A stretch of 40,568 nt of DNA from UMGS1370 sp963557065 (GTDB lineage: Bacteria > Bacillota > Clostridia > Lachnospirales > Lachnospiraceae), in NCBI GenBank assembly GCA_963557065.1, contig CAUWCT010000050.1:1-40568 (forward strand), in the 5' to 3' direction. Position 1 is the stretch's first letter; each line of letters begins with the position of its first letter. The notes beneath the pieces were generated by a model. The model was given only the letters and a program-made list of their open reading frames with translations. It did not search any database and was not told where the DNA came from. Of the stretch, positions 1 to 9,220 are shown in pieces. A program made the translations under genes and the position numbers.

Positions 1-389
1 CATTTATTTACAGGATAAATTTTTGTTTTTGCTAAAATTAACTAAATGACATTGGGGTGCCATGTGGAATTGATAAAAATTTTAGAATTATTGATGTGCA
101 ATATAGACCAAAAACAACCAACTACAGAAGTTGATTGCTTCCATTTTGATATTTATATATTTTTATTCATAACTCAAAACAGTCCACCGGACTGTTTTAT
201 CGTATGCATGGCAACAAAAAACAGCTGGGTGCACCAACTTTCTGGTACACTCAACTGTATCTTTTTTGCTTATTTCCTTTTACACCATTCTTTTGCAGAG
301 TCCTTCTCTCAGACTTTTAAAAAATTTGGTGTAAATGTGGTGTAGTAACCTGTTTTTCACAAGAAAATATAGCTTAAAATTTCTTGCTC
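1..389. other. AT-rich intergenic region at window edge
   Basis: No convincing gene is visible. The only long open frame (46-345, plus) has no good ribosome binding site, a low-complexity AT-driven composition, and runs through two hairpins, so I treat it as chance. The stretch holds two inverted repeats: a short perfect one at 176-198 (10-bp arms, 3-nt loop) and a strong terminator at 222-267, which is listed separately. Confidence 0.6.
222..267. terminator. Bidirectional rho-independent terminator downstream of lysS
   Basis: The arms CAGCTGGGTG (222-231) and CACTCAACTG (248-257) pair with one mismatch and one wobble. An inner ACCA/TGGT closes the stem. A run of six T follows on the plus strand (262-267), and six A precede it (from about 216), giving six U on the minus strand. 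It can therefore end the lysS transcript from the right and any transcript arriving from the left. Confidence 0.75.
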
Positions 390-2372
390 TTAGTACAATT
401 TCGCTCCTGCCGGAATTCTGTCATCAACCATCAGAAGATTCAGTCCCTCTCTGCCCTCTACCAGGTGGGTTGCAGAGATAATCATACCACAGGAATCAAT
501 CCCCATCATCTTTCTAGGCGGCAGATTTACGATTGCAATTAATGTCTTGCCTACCAGTTCTTCCGGCTCATAGTAATCATGAATACCGCTTAAAATTACA
601 CGATCTGTACCGCTTCCGTCGTCCAGAACGAACTTGAGAAGCTTCTTGCTCTTTGGTACTGCCTCGCACTCTTTTACCTTTACAGCGCGGAAATCTGACT
701 TGCTGAATGTATCAAAATCTACCATATCTTCAAATAATGGTTCTACTTCTACCTTAGAGAAATCGATGGGTTCTGCCTTCACAGCAGGCATTTTTTCAAG
801 TTCCTGAGTCAGAACCTCAGCAGTCTGATTCATTGCCACATCAAGAGATGCAGCTTTCTCTGCCTTGTTCTCGCCCTTCTTTGCGTCTAATGACTTCATT
901 GTCGGGAACAGCAGCACATCCCGGATCGCCTGGGAATCGGTCAGCAGCATTACCATTCTGTCGATACCAAAACCGATACCGCCGGTTGGAGGCATGCCGA
1001 TCATCAGTGCGTTTAAAAAGTCTTCGTCTGTATGGTTTGCCTCGTCATCGCCAGCGGCAAACATCTCTTCCTGGGCTGCAAAACGCTCTCTCTGGTCAAT
1101 GGGATCGTTTAACTCGGAATAAGCATTTGCCAGTTCCCAGCCGTTCATAAAGAACTCAAAACGCTCTACGTGAGCTGGATTGTCCGGTTTCTTCTTTGTT
1201 AAAGGAGATACCTCAATGGGGTGATCCATGACAAAGGTTGGCTGAATTAAATGCTCTTCTGCAAACTCTTCAAAGAACAGGTTTAAAATGTCGCCTCTCT
1301 TGTGACGCTCTTCAAATTCTACATGGTGCTCTTTTGCAGCTGCTCTGGCCTCTTTTAAGGTATGAATCTGGTCAAAATCCACTCCGGAATACTTCTTAAC
1401 CGCCTCTACCATGGTAATACGCTCAAAGGGCTTTCCTAAATCCATCTCAATGCCATTGTAGGTAATGGTGGTGGTTCCTAAAACCTCCTGTGCCAGATAA
1501 CGGTACAGGTTTTCGGTTAAATCCATCATGCCATGGTAATCCGTATACGCCTGATACAGCTCCATCAGGGTAAACTCCGGATTGTGTCTGGTATCTACGC
1601 CCTCATTGCGGAATACCCGGCCAATCTCATACACTTTTTCCAGACCGCCCACAATCAGACGTTTTAAATAAAGTTCCAGAGAAATGCGCAGCTTGACATC
1701 TTCATCCAACGCATTAAAGTGAGTCTCAAAGGGCCTTGCAGCCGCACCGCCGGCATTGGATACCAGCATAGGAGTCTCTACCTCCATAAATCCCTGACCG
1801 TCCAAGTATTTGCGGATAGCAGAAATAATCCTGGAACGTTTCATAAACGTATCTTTTACGTCCTCGTTCATGATTAAATCCACATATCTCTGACGATAGC
1901 GCATGTCAGTATCGGTCAGGCCATGGAATTTCTCCGGAAGTACCTGAAGACTCTTGGAAAGAAGAACTACTTCTTTCGCATGAACAGAGATCTCTCCGGT
2001 CTTTGTCGTAAATACGGTTCCTTTTATACCGATAATATCGCCGATGTCCAGTTTCTTAAAGTCTTTATATGGCTCTTCCCCAATGCTGTCGCGGGCCACA
2101 TATACCTGCATTCTGCCTTGTAAATCCTGAATATTGCAAAAAGACGCCTTGCCCATAACACGCTTGAACATCATACGGCCGGCAATGGATACTTCTTTGC
2201 CCTCCAGTTCTTCATAATGTTCTCTGATCTCTGCGCTGTGATGAGTCTGGTCATATTTGGTTATCTGGAACGGATCTCTGCCTGATTCCTGAAGTTCCGC
2301 CAGCTTATCCCGACGTGCCTTGAGCACATGGTTTAAATCTTCCTGGGGTTTTACCTGATTCTCTCCTGCCAC
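390..2372 (-). CDS. lysS: Lysyl-tRNA synthetase (class II) with C-terminal EMAP/Trbp111-type tRNA-binding domain
   Basis: It charges tRNA-Lys with lysine in the cytoplasm. An N-terminal OB-fold anticodon-binding region (about residues 55-160) is followed by the class II core, with motif 2 visible as GRVFRNEGVDTRHNPEFT and motif 3 as GIGFGIDRMVMLL. Bacterial LysRS is usually about 500 residues; this one is 660. The extra C-terminal 110 or so residues match the tRNA-binding OB domain of MetRS C-termini and Trbp111 (VPKSKKLLKF, LSGIHDYYEPEELVGK, PPRKMMGIDSCGMI). Start: the upstream GTG at 2381 directly abuts the AGGAG, so the GTG at 2372, about 8 nt from the AGGAG, is the likelier start and gives MAGENQ. 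It lies downstream of greA, probably co-transcribed, with a 151-bp repeat element in the gap. Confidence 0.95.
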   Translation of the reverse strand: MAGENQVKPQEDLNHVLKARRDKLAELQESGRDPFQITKYDQTHHSAEIREHYEELEGKEVSIAGRMMFKRVMGKASFCNIQDLQGRMQVYVARDSIGEEPYKDFKKLDIGDIIGIKGTVFTTKTGEISVHAKEVVLLSKSLQVLPEKFHGLTDTDMRYRQRYVDLIMNEDVKDTFMKRSRIISAIRKYLDGQGFMEVETPMLVSNAGGAAARPFETHFNALDEDVKLRISLELYLKRLIVGGLEKVYEIGRVFRNEGVDTRHNPEFTLMELYQAYTDYHGMMDLTENLYRYLAQEVLGTTTITYNGIEMDLGKPFERITMVEAVKKYSGVDFDQIHTLKEARAAAKEHHVEFEERHKRGDILNLFFEEFAEEHLIQPTFVMDHPIEVSPLTKKKPDNPAHVERFEFFMNGWELANAYSELNDPIDQRERFAAQEEMFAAGDDEANHTDEDFLNALMIGMPPTGGIGFGIDRMVMLLTDSQAIRDVLLFPTMKSLDAKKGENKAEKAASLDVAMNQTAEVLTQELEKMPAVKAEPIDFSKVEVEPLFEDMVDFDTFSKSDFRAVKVKECEAVPKSKKLLKFVLDDGSGTDRVILSGIHDYYEPEELVGKTLIAIVNLPPRKMMGIDSCGMIISATHLVEGREGLNLLMVDDRIPAGAKLY

Positions 2373-2409
2373 CTTGTACACTCCTCTTATCTATGTTCTG
2401 TCCTATCCT

Positions 2410-2560
2410 GTAACAGTTCAGCTATGCCGTCTTCTTGCCCGCCGTAAGCGTACAAGAAGCGTCGGGCGTCCGCCCTATGAGGATTCAGACAGGAAAATTC
2501 TTATAAAAGCAAGCTGTAAGCGTTTTTTCTGTCTGAATCTTCGCATGGCTGATCTGTTAC
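2410..2560. repeat. Dispersed palindromic repeat, copy A (151 bp)
   Basis: The ends are inverted copies: GTAACAGTTCAGCTATGC at 2410-2427 and GCATGGCTGATCTGTTAC at 2543-2560 match at 16 of 18 positions when one is reverse-complemented. An inner inverted pair, GATTCAGACAG (from about 2473) and CTGTCTGAATC (about 2529-2539), makes a second hairpin. The element fills the greA-lysS spacer and its right end lies one base from the greA stop codon. Related copies are at 28395 and 33648. It has no open reading frame of note. Confidence 0.7.
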
Positions 2561-2561
2561 C

Positions 2562-3041
2562 CTATACTCTCTGAATTGCCAGGACCTTGTACTGAATAAT
2601 ACCTACCTGGGTCTCTACATCTACTGTATCTCCCACACGTCTGCCGATTAATGCATGGCCTACCGGAGACTCATTGGAAATTTTATTTTGAAGGCTGTTC
2701 GCTTCTGTGGAACCCACAATACTGAATTCCATCTCTTCGTCATCCTCCACATCATACACGCGGACAACACAGCCTACGTTAATCTTCTCTAAATCTACGT
2801 CTTCTTCTACTACTACTTCTGCATTTTTCAAAAGTTTTTCCAACTCTTCAATCCGCAGTTCAATATCTCTCTGCTCATCTTTTGCAGCATCATACTCTGC
2901 GTTCTCAGATAAGTCGCCCTGCTCCCTTGCTTCCTTAATCTTCTGAGCCACTTCCTTTCTGCGGTTTACCTTAAGATCATGAAGTTCATCTTCATACTTT
3001 TTAAGTCCCGCATAGGTCAGAATATTTTTCTTTTCTTCCAT
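2562..3041 (-). CDS. greA: Transcription elongation factor GreA
   Basis: It binds the RNA polymerase secondary channel and stimulates cleavage of backtracked RNA. At 159 residues it is the usual family length. The N-terminal antiparallel coiled coil (about residues 10-75) carries the conserved tip segment QGDLSENAEYDAAKDEQ with the acidic residues that reach the active site. The C-terminal FKBP-like domain ends in the expected VGHALIGRRVGDTV segment. The start is ATG at 3041 after a GGAAGGAAG ribosome binding site. A near-perfect sigma-A promoter lies about 60 nt upstream, so greA heads a greA-lysS transcript. Confidence 0.95.
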   Translation of the reverse strand: MEEKKNILTYAGLKKYEDELHDLKVNRRKEVAQKIKEAREQGDLSENAEYDAAKDEQRDIELRIEELEKLLKNAEVVVEEDVDLEKINVGCVVRVYDVEDDEEMEFSIVGSTEANSLQNKISNESPVGHALIGRRVGDTVDVETQVGIIQYKVLAIQRV

Positions 3042-3096
3042 AATTTTATTGCTTCCTTCCTAACTGAAAATTAACACGCCTTCCCGCATTCAAGGT

Positions 3097-3125
3097 ATTA
3101 TAGTCCAAATCCCCTGCATTGTCAA
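3097..3125 (-). promoter_or_regulatory. Consensus sigma-A promoter for greA-lysS
   Basis: On the minus strand a TTGACA -35 (3120-3125) and a TATAAT -10 (3097-3102) are separated by exactly 17 nt. Both hexamers are perfect consensus. The -35 sits 5 bp past the dusB stop codon, so greA-lysS has its own strong promoter even though no terminator separates it from dusB. Confidence 0.85.
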
Positions 3126-3130
3126 GACAC

Positions 3131-4108
3131 TTACCGGCTCTCGATCCAGCCGTCCAAAAGCTTTTCCATATCTTCAAATGTCTCTGCCTGATTAATCTCG
3201 TTTCTCAATGCAGAAGAATGAGGCAGTCCCGTCGTATACCAGGCCATGTGGCTCCTCATCTCCCGAATGGCGACCCGCTCTCCTTTGTATTCTGCCAGCA
3301 TTTTGCCATGACGAAGAATCATGGACCGGATCTCTTCTATGGAAGGCCCTGGAGGCGTAATACCCGTCTCAAGAAGGGTTCTTGTCCGGCCAAAAATCCA
3401 GGGATTACCCTTTACGCCTCTGGCAATCATCACACCGTCACAGCCTGTCTCTTTTAACATCCTGACTGCATCTTCCGGTTCAAATATATCTCCGTTTCCG
3501 ATAACGGGAATGGATACTGCCTCTTTTACCTGGCGGATAATATCCCAGTCTGCTTTTCCGGAATAATACTGCTCTCTGGTTCTTCCATGAACCGCTACTG
3601 CTGCCACTCCGCTGGCCTCTGCCATTTTGGCAAATTCCACTGCCGAAGCCTCTCCATTGTAAAACCCTTTCCGGAATTTAACCGTAACCGGTTTTTTCAC
3701 TGCCTTTACCATGGCCTTTAAAATTTCTTCTGCCAGCTTGGGATTTTTCATCAGAGCCGACCCTTCCCCATTATTAACAATTTTGGGAACCGGACATCCC
3801 ATATTAATATCAATGATTTCATAGGGGCCTTCTGCCACCTGGGCGGCAATCTCCGCCATAATGGCCGGATCGGACCCAAACAGCTGGACAGCTACCGGAT
3901 GTTCTTCTTTTTGCACCTGCAAAAGTTCTCTGGTATTCTTGTTCTTATATAAAATCGCCTTGGCGCTGACCATCTCTGTGCAGACCAGACTGCAGCCCTG
4001 CTCCTTGCACAAAAGGCGAAAGGGAAGATCCGTAACTCCTGCCATAGGCGCCAGCATAAGGGGGCTGTCCAGAACTACATCTCCAATTACCGGTCCTGTT
4101 TTAGTCAT
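3131..4108 (-). CDS. dusB: tRNA-dihydrouridine synthase (DusB family)
   Basis: It is an FMN-dependent reductase that converts uridine to dihydrouridine in the tRNA D-loop. The TIM-barrel opening SPLMLAPMAGVTDLPFR, the catalytic-cysteine motif NMGCPVPKI and the FMN phosphate segments (VHGRTREQYYSGKADW, IPVIGNGDI, GVMIARG) are all present. A longer reading from TTG at 4132 is possible, but ATG at 4108 has AGAAGGAG upstream at proper spacing and gives a 325-residue protein of typical length. The ATG overlaps the stop of the upstream small gene by 8 nt, which suggests translational coupling. Confidence 0.93.
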   Translation of the reverse strand: MTKTGPVIGDVVLDSPLMLAPMAGVTDLPFRLLCKEQGCSLVCTEMVSAKAILYKNKNTRELLQVQKEEHPVAVQLFGSDPAIMAEIAAQVAEGPYEIIDINMGCPVPKIVNNGEGSALMKNPKLAEEILKAMVKAVKKPVTVKFRKGFYNGEASAVEFAKMAEASGVAAVAVHGRTREQYYSGKADWDIIRQVKEAVSIPVIGNGDIFEPEDAVRMLKETGCDGVMIARGVKGNPWIFGRTRTLLETGITPPGPSIEEIRSMILRHGKMLAEYKGERVAIREMRSHMAWYTTGLPHSSALRNEINQAETFEDMEKLLDGWIESR

Positions 4109-4469
4109 CTTCTCTCCTTCTGGCTCCTTCAATCGCTTCTAACGGCATTCCCAAAAATTTCACCTGATAATATAATTCCAAAGATTCCAGCAGTTCTCTT
4201 TTCTGTCTCTGATACTGCCGGATTTTCAGGCCGCTTCCAATCTCATCAAAAAGATAATCATTGTCATCTACTGCTACTTTAAATTCCAGATTTCCCTTTT
4301 CATCAAACTCCAGAGTCAGCACGCCGCCCACATCTTCTGTAAACAGGACGCACATGATATGGAGTTCCTTTTGTATCTCTTCCGGCAGGGAAGAAAAATC
4401 CTGGTTAAAATAATACTTTTGCTCATAGGAATTTGCTCCGCAGAGCACCACTCTGTCTTGTCCTTCCAT
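4101..4469 (-). CDS. Small acidic protein upstream of dusB, DUF6145-like
   Basis: This 122-residue protein is conserved, as far as I recall, in Lachnospiraceae next to dusB and is classed as DUF6145; the family name is from memory. It opens RVVLCGANSYEQKYYFN and has an acidic beta-rich middle with DVGGVLTLEFDEKGNLEF and a charged helical C-terminus. No catalytic motif, signal peptide or membrane segment is visible. It is the first gene of a two-gene unit with dusB, which it overlaps by 8 nt. Its function is unknown. Confidence 0.75.
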   Translation of the reverse strand: MEGQDRVVLCGANSYEQKYYFNQDFSSLPEEIQKELHIMCVLFTEDVGGVLTLEFDEKGNLEFKVAVDDNDYLFDEIGSGLKIRQYQRQKRELLESLELYYQVKFLGMPLEAIEGARRREDD

Positions 4470-4558
4470 TGGAGAATCCTTTCTATCTTAATGTTTTCCC
4501 ATTTCTTCACTTTAAAAAAACCTGCTGTGAACAGCGTTTGCATGCCTTGCAGGAAAAA

Positions 4559-4615
4559 GGACTGCCGCAAAATGACTGCAGGGGTACTTATCCCTTCTTC
4601 ATCATGCGGCAGCCC
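4559..4615 (-). terminator. Rho-independent terminator after pfkA
   Basis: On the minus strand the arm GGGCTGCCGCA, starting 17 nt after the pfkA stop, pairs with TGCGGCAGTCC (about 4559-4569) and is followed by five U. The loop is long but contains a small GGGA/CCCC hairpin of its own. Confidence 0.7.
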
Positions 4616-4631
4616 TCTGCCGATCCCATTG

Positions 4632-5606
4632 TTATCTTACCAGCATCTTACAGATCTCATACTGATCTTCCGGAATATCTTTTTGCATATTTAAAGCTTC
4701 CTGAATATCTACATCTACATACTGGCCTCTCTGGTATGCCACAACGCGGTTGCTCTTGCCCTCTGCTAAAAGCAGGGCTGCCTTGGCTCCCATGATAGAA
4801 GCATATACCCGATCCTTACAGGTTGGACTGCCGCCTCGCTGCATGTGTCCCAAAATCGTAGCGCGGGTCTCGATTCCGGTGGCAGCCTCAATCCGGCGGG
4901 CCATGGATGCAGAATGTCCAATCCCCTCTGCATTGATGATGATGTTGTGCTTTTTGCCTCTCTTACGGTTTTCGATAATCCGATTGATAATCGCCTGCTC
5001 GTCCCCGTCATACCGCTCCGGAAGAAGAATCTCCTCTGCGCCGTTGGCATAACCGCACCACAGTGCAATGTATCCGGCCCGGCGTCCCATAACCTCGATA
5101 ATACTGCACCGCTCATGGGACGTAGAGGTATCCCTTACTTTATCAATCGCTTCCATGGCAGTATTGACTGCCGTATCAAAGCCGATGGTATATTCACTGC
5201 AGGCAATATCAAGGTCAATGGTCCCCGGAACTCCGATGGTATTGATTCCCAGAGCGGCCAGCTTTCCTGCACCGCGGTAAGAACCGTCGCCGCCGATTAC
5301 GACAATGCCGTCAATGCCATGTCTGTGACAAATCTCAGCACCCATCTCCTGACCTTCCTTGGTTGTAAACTCCTGGCAGCGTGCCGTATATAAAATGGTA
5401 CCGCCCCTGTGGATAATATCTGAAACACTGGTGCTGTCCATATCTACAATTTCTTCCTGCAGAAGGCCTGCATATCCCCGCATGATACCCTTTACTTTTA
5501 AACCTTCATGAATTGCCGTCCTTACAACCGCGCGGATTGCCGCATTCATGCCGGGCGCGTCACCTCCGCTGGTCAGTACGCCAATGGTTTTTACTTTCTT
5601 AGCCAT
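4632..5606 (-). CDS. pfkA: ATP-dependent 6-phosphofructokinase
   Basis: It phosphorylates fructose 6-phosphate at C1, the committed step of glycolysis. At 324 residues it has the usual length of the bacterial group. SGGDAPGMN (13-21) and GGDGS (105-109) form the nucleotide site. The glycines in GGDGS and PGTID indicate ATP rather than pyrophosphate as donor. Sugar-phosphate residues are conserved in MGR, AEGIGH, ETRATILGH and QRGG. One oddity: the catalytic loop reads PGTIDLD (127-133), where the common form is PGTIDND, so Asn is replaced by Leu at 132 while both Asp remain. It starts at ATG after GAGGGAGG, with its own promoter at 5692-5720. Confidence 0.95.
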   Translation of the reverse strand: MAKKVKTIGVLTSGGDAPGMNAAIRAVVRTAIHEGLKVKGIMRGYAGLLQEEIVDMDSTSVSDIIHRGGTILYTARCQEFTTKEGQEMGAEICHRHGIDGIVVIGGDGSYRGAGKLAALGINTIGVPGTIDLDIACSEYTIGFDTAVNTAMEAIDKVRDTSTSHERCSIIEVMGRRAGYIALWCGYANGAEEILLPERYDGDEQAIINRIIENRKRGKKHNIIINAEGIGHSASMARRIEAATGIETRATILGHMQRGGSPTCKDRVYASIMGAKAALLLAEGKSNRVVAYQRGQYVDVDIQEALNMQKDIPEDQYEICKMLVR

Positions 5607-5691
5607 AAAAATATGCCTCCCTCTCTGCGAGATTGTTCTTTACAATATAATTACGTATTTTCATAAGATTTTTCCTGGCTGAACGGTTACT

Positions 5692-5720
5692 ATTTTAAAG
5701 CATTTTACATCGTTTAGCAA
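5692..5720 (-). promoter_or_regulatory. Sigma-A promoter for pfkA
   Basis: On the minus strand TTGCTA (5715-5720) and TAAAAT (5692-5697) are spaced 17 nt, just after the dnaE stop. The predicted start of transcription falls in the fragment GTAACCGTTCAGCC (minus, about 5690), which resembles the end of the dispersed repeat found at 2410, 28395 and 33648. Confidence 0.6.
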
Positions 5721-5732
5721 TACCTATAATGG

Positions 5733-8700
5733 CTAAATTGTTAAATTTTTTTCAACAATCCGCACATTTTCTCCTCCAAAACAGTTTGTCAGCCGGTCTG
5801 TCAGTTGGTTTGTAATCCCCACTCTCCAGTTGGGCGGAAGAATTTTTTTTGCCCGTTCTTTTTCCAGATAGATCACCACTGCATCACCGCCTTCCGACTG
5901 TGAGAGAATTTCCAGCAGCTTCTGCTCTTTTCCATGATAATCTTCCATATCAGCAAATTTAACCCAGAGTTCTCTGGGGAGTTTTGAAAAGGGAATGGCT
6001 TTTTCCAGAATTAATTTTCCCACAGGTTCCTCTCCCAAAGACACCCTTCCCTGTATAAACAATCTGGCATCTTCTGTGAATAATTCTCTCTGGGATTCAT
6101 AGTTTTTTGGAAATACCAGAACTTCCACTGAACCGGTGAGATCCTCAATGGTGAGAAACGCCATCACTTTTCCGGTTTTCGTAGTCTTTACTGTTTTATC
6201 TGTGACCATTCCTCCGATGGTAACATGCTGTCCATCCGAGAGAGCTGCCAGATTGGTCTCTTCATCCACCACAAAGTCCATGGCAGAAGCATTGGTATTT
6301 TTTTGCAGCGCTTTTGCATATGCTTCCAATGGATGACCACTGATATAAATGCCCAGAGTTTCCTTTTCGCCTGCCAGAATGTCTTCTTTGGTAAATTCTT
6401 CCACATCCGGAAACGTAATCTGAAAATCGGATTTTTCCGACTCGTCTGCAAAATCAAACAAACTCATCTGGCCGGCCATGGAATGTTTCTTTTCCCTGTT
6501 TTTATTGTCAATAATCTCCGGCCCCACCAGGATTTTCTGGCGTCGGCTGCCGGGAAGACAATCCAAGGCCCCGGATCGGATAAAGTTTTCCAGAGTCCTT
6601 TTATTGACTTCTTTATTGCTCATCCTATCCACAAAATCTTCCAGAGAGGAAAATTCTCCTCCCCGTTTTCTCTCTTCTACAATCAGTTCCACCACTGATT
6701 TTCCTATACTCTTAATGGCAGACAAGCCATATCGGATCGCTTCTCCATCTACGGAAAATCCGCTCTCCCCCCTGTTAATATCCGGGGGCAAAATAGCGAT
6801 TCCCATCTGGCGGCAGGTCACGATATACTCCGAAAGCTTGGTGAGATTGTCCATCACCGAAGTCATAAGCGCTGCCATAAACTCTGCCGGATAATAATAT
6901 TTTAAATAAGCCGTCTGATAGGAAACTACTGCATAAGCGGCTGCATGGGACTTATTAAAGGCATATTTTGCAAAATCAATCATTTCGTCATAAATGTGAT
7001 TGGCAATTTTTTCATCAATGCCATTGGCCACGCAGCCCTTTACTCCCTCTTCGGGATTTCCGTATACAAAGTTCTGTCTCTCCTTTTCCATAACGGACGC
7101 TTTCTTTTTCGCCATGGCCCTGCGGACCAGATCGCTTCGCCCCAGAGTGTATCCGGCCAGATCCCTTACAATCTGCATAACCTGTTCCTGATAGACGATA
7201 CAGCCGTAGGTTGGGCTTAAAATATGCTCCAGCTGAGGGCATTCATAGGTGATGGCATCCGGATTATTTTTCCCTTTTAAATATCGCGGGATAAAATCCA
7301 TAGGGCCTGGACGATACAGGGAAATCCCTGCAATAATGTCCTCCAGACTTCCGGGTTTCAGTTCCTTCATAAAGCTTTTCATCCCGGAACTTTCCACCTG
7401 GAACACCCCTTCTGTCCGCCCGGTGCCGATAGAGTCCAACACCTGCTTGTCATTGTAGTCAATCCCGTCCATGTCAATGCGAATGCCCCTGTTTTTTTCC
7501 ACCTGTTCGCAGGCATTCTGAATCACGGTCAGAGTCCTGAGTCCTAAAAAGTCCATTTTCAAAAGTCCCAGTTCTTCCAGGGTAGTCATGGTAAACTGGG
7601 TGGTAATGGTGCCGTCCGCCGCCTTGGAAAGGGGAACATATTCATCCACACTGGTGCGGCTGATCACCACTCCGGCAGCATGCATGGATGTATGTCTGGG
7701 AAGTCCTTCTAACCGCATGGCCATATCGATCAGGTATTTCACCTGATCATCGCTGCCATAGGCATCCCGCAGATCCGGGCTTTGCTTCAGCGCTTTTTCC
7801 AGGGTCATTCCCAAATCCCCGGGAATCATTTTGGCAATCGCGTCGCACTGGGCATATGGCAGATCCAGGACTCTTCCCACATCTCTGACAACACCCTTTG
7901 CTGCCAGAGTACCAAAGGTCACAATCTGGGCTACCTGATCCTTTCCGTACTTTTCTACTACATAGTCGATGACTTCCTGACGTCTCTCATAGCAGAAATC
8001 AATATCAATATCCGGCATGGATACCCGCTCCGGATTCAGAAAACGTTCAAAGAGCAGGCCGTACCGGATTGGGTCAATGTTTGTTATCTCCAACGCATAC
8101 GACACCACGCTTCCGGCTGCAGAACCACGCCCCGGTCCAACGCTGATGCCATGGGATTTTGCAAAATGGATGAAATCCCACACTATCAGAAAATAGTCCA
8201 CATACCCCATGGTATGGATGGTATCCAGTTCGTACATCATCCGCTCATGAAGACTTCCGTCATCATCCGGATACCGCTTTGCAAATCCCTCTTCACAGAG
8301 GTAATTTAAATAGGTCCAGGAATCATAACCTTCCGGAACCTGGTATTTTGGCAGCTTGGTCACGCCAAATTCAATCTCCACATTACATCTTTCTGCAATC
8401 TTGTGAGTATTTTCCAGCGCCTCCGGCGCATAGGGAAATAATTCCCTCATCTCGTCTTCGGATTTTAAATAGAACTTTTCCGCCTCGTACCGCATCCGGT
8501 TTTCATCCGTTACTTTTTTGCCAGTCTGAATGCACAGCAAAATATCATGGGCTTTCCAGTCTTCTTTAAACGTATAATGGCTGTCATTGCTGGCTATTAA
8601 ATCAATCCCCAGTTCCTGGGAAATTCGTAAAAGTCCCTGGTTGACCTGTTTCTGAGACGGTATTCCATGATCCTGCAGTTCCAAAAAGAAATTGCCTTTC

Positions 8701-9200
8701 CCAAAAATATCCTGATAATGAAGAGCTGCTTTTTTTGCATCTTCATACATTCCCCGCATCAAATATCTGGGAATCTCACCGGCCAGGCAGGCGCTTGAAG
8801 CGATAATTCCCTCATGATACTGCTCCAGTACCTCATAATCCACTCTGGGTTTATAATAAAACCCCTCTACAAAGCCTTTGGACACAATTTTCATCAGATT
8901 CTGGTATCCCTGATTGTTTTCTGCCAGAAGCACCAGATGGTAATACCGATCCTCTCCGCTTACCGTCTCTCTGTCAAATCGGGACCCCGGCGATACGTAA
9001 ATCTCGCATCCGATAATCGGCTTTACTCCCACTTCTTTGCAGGCGCGGTAAAAATCTATGACACCATACATAACACCATGATCGGTAATCGCCAGACTGT
9101 CCATGCCCAGCTCTTTTGCTCTGACAGCCAATTCTTTTATTTTGCTGGAACCGTCCAGCAGACTGTATTCTGTATGGACATGCAAATGTGTAAACGCCAT
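5733..9200 (-). CDS. dnaE: DNA polymerase III alpha subunit (DnaE)
   Basis: It is a replicative C-family DNA polymerase of 1155 residues, the normal DnaE size. An N-terminal PHP domain starts HLHVHTEYSLLDG. The polymerase active site shows PDIDIDF at 396-402, with Asp398 and Asp400, and the third acidic residue in KMDFLGL. Fingers and beta-binding regions follow (AYAVVSYQTAYLKYYYP), then a helix-hairpin-helix region and an OB-fold near the C-terminus (VTIGGMV to VEVLVFP). The start is ATG after AGGAG, 6 nt away. It lies downstream of the HPr-like gene behind a weak hairpin that could attenuate read-through. Confidence 0.96.
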   Translation of the reverse strand: MAFTHLHVHTEYSLLDGSSKIKELAVRAKELGMDSLAITDHGVMYGVIDFYRACKEVGVKPIIGCEIYVSPGSRFDRETVSGEDRYYHLVLLAENNQGYQNLMKIVSKGFVEGFYYKPRVDYEVLEQYHEGIIASSACLAGEIPRYLMRGMYEDAKKAALHYQDIFGKGNFFLELQDHGIPSQKQVNQGLLRISQELGIDLIASNDSHYTFKEDWKAHDILLCIQTGKKVTDENRMRYEAEKFYLKSEDEMRELFPYAPEALENTHKIAERCNVEIEFGVTKLPKYQVPEGYDSWTYLNYLCEEGFAKRYPDDDGSLHERMMYELDTIHTMGYVDYFLIVWDFIHFAKSHGISVGPGRGSAAGSVVSYALEITNIDPIRYGLLFERFLNPERVSMPDIDIDFCYERRQEVIDYVVEKYGKDQVAQIVTFGTLAAKGVVRDVGRVLDLPYAQCDAIAKMIPGDLGMTLEKALKQSPDLRDAYGSDDQVKYLIDMAMRLEGLPRHTSMHAAGVVISRTSVDEYVPLSKAADGTITTQFTMTTLEELGLLKMDFLGLRTLTVIQNACEQVEKNRGIRIDMDGIDYNDKQVLDSIGTGRTEGVFQVESSGMKSFMKELKPGSLEDIIAGISLYRPGPMDFIPRYLKGKNNPDAITYECPQLEHILSPTYGCIVYQEQVMQIVRDLAGYTLGRSDLVRRAMAKKKASVMEKERQNFVYGNPEEGVKGCVANGIDEKIANHIYDEMIDFAKYAFNKSHAAAYAVVSYQTAYLKYYYPAEFMAALMTSVMDNLTKLSEYIVTCRQMGIAILPPDINRGESGFSVDGEAIRYGLSAIKSIGKSVVELIVEERKRGGEFSSLEDFVDRMSNKEVNKRTLENFIRSGALDCLPGSRRQKILVGPEIIDNKNREKKHSMAGQMSLFDFADESEKSDFQITFPDVEEFTKEDILAGEKETLGIYISGHPLEAYAKALQKNTNASAMDFVVDEETNLAALSDGQHVTIGGMVTDKTVKTTKTGKVMAFLTIEDLTGSVEVLVFPKNYESQRELFTEDARLFIQGRVSLGEEPVGKLILEKAIPFSKLPRELWVKFADMEDYHGKEQKLLEILSQSEGGDAVVIYLEKERAKKILPPNWRVGITNQLTDRLTNCFGGENVRIVEKNLTI

Positions 9201-9220
9201 TTTTTTCTCCTAAAAAGTAC

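Noticed and set aside
46..345. 99-codon plus-strand open frame at the left edge
   Set aside because: No ribosome binding site, AT-driven composition, and it runs through two hairpins including a strong terminator.
4845..5393. 182-codon plus-strand frame
   Set aside because: It is antisense to pfkA; no family resemblance.
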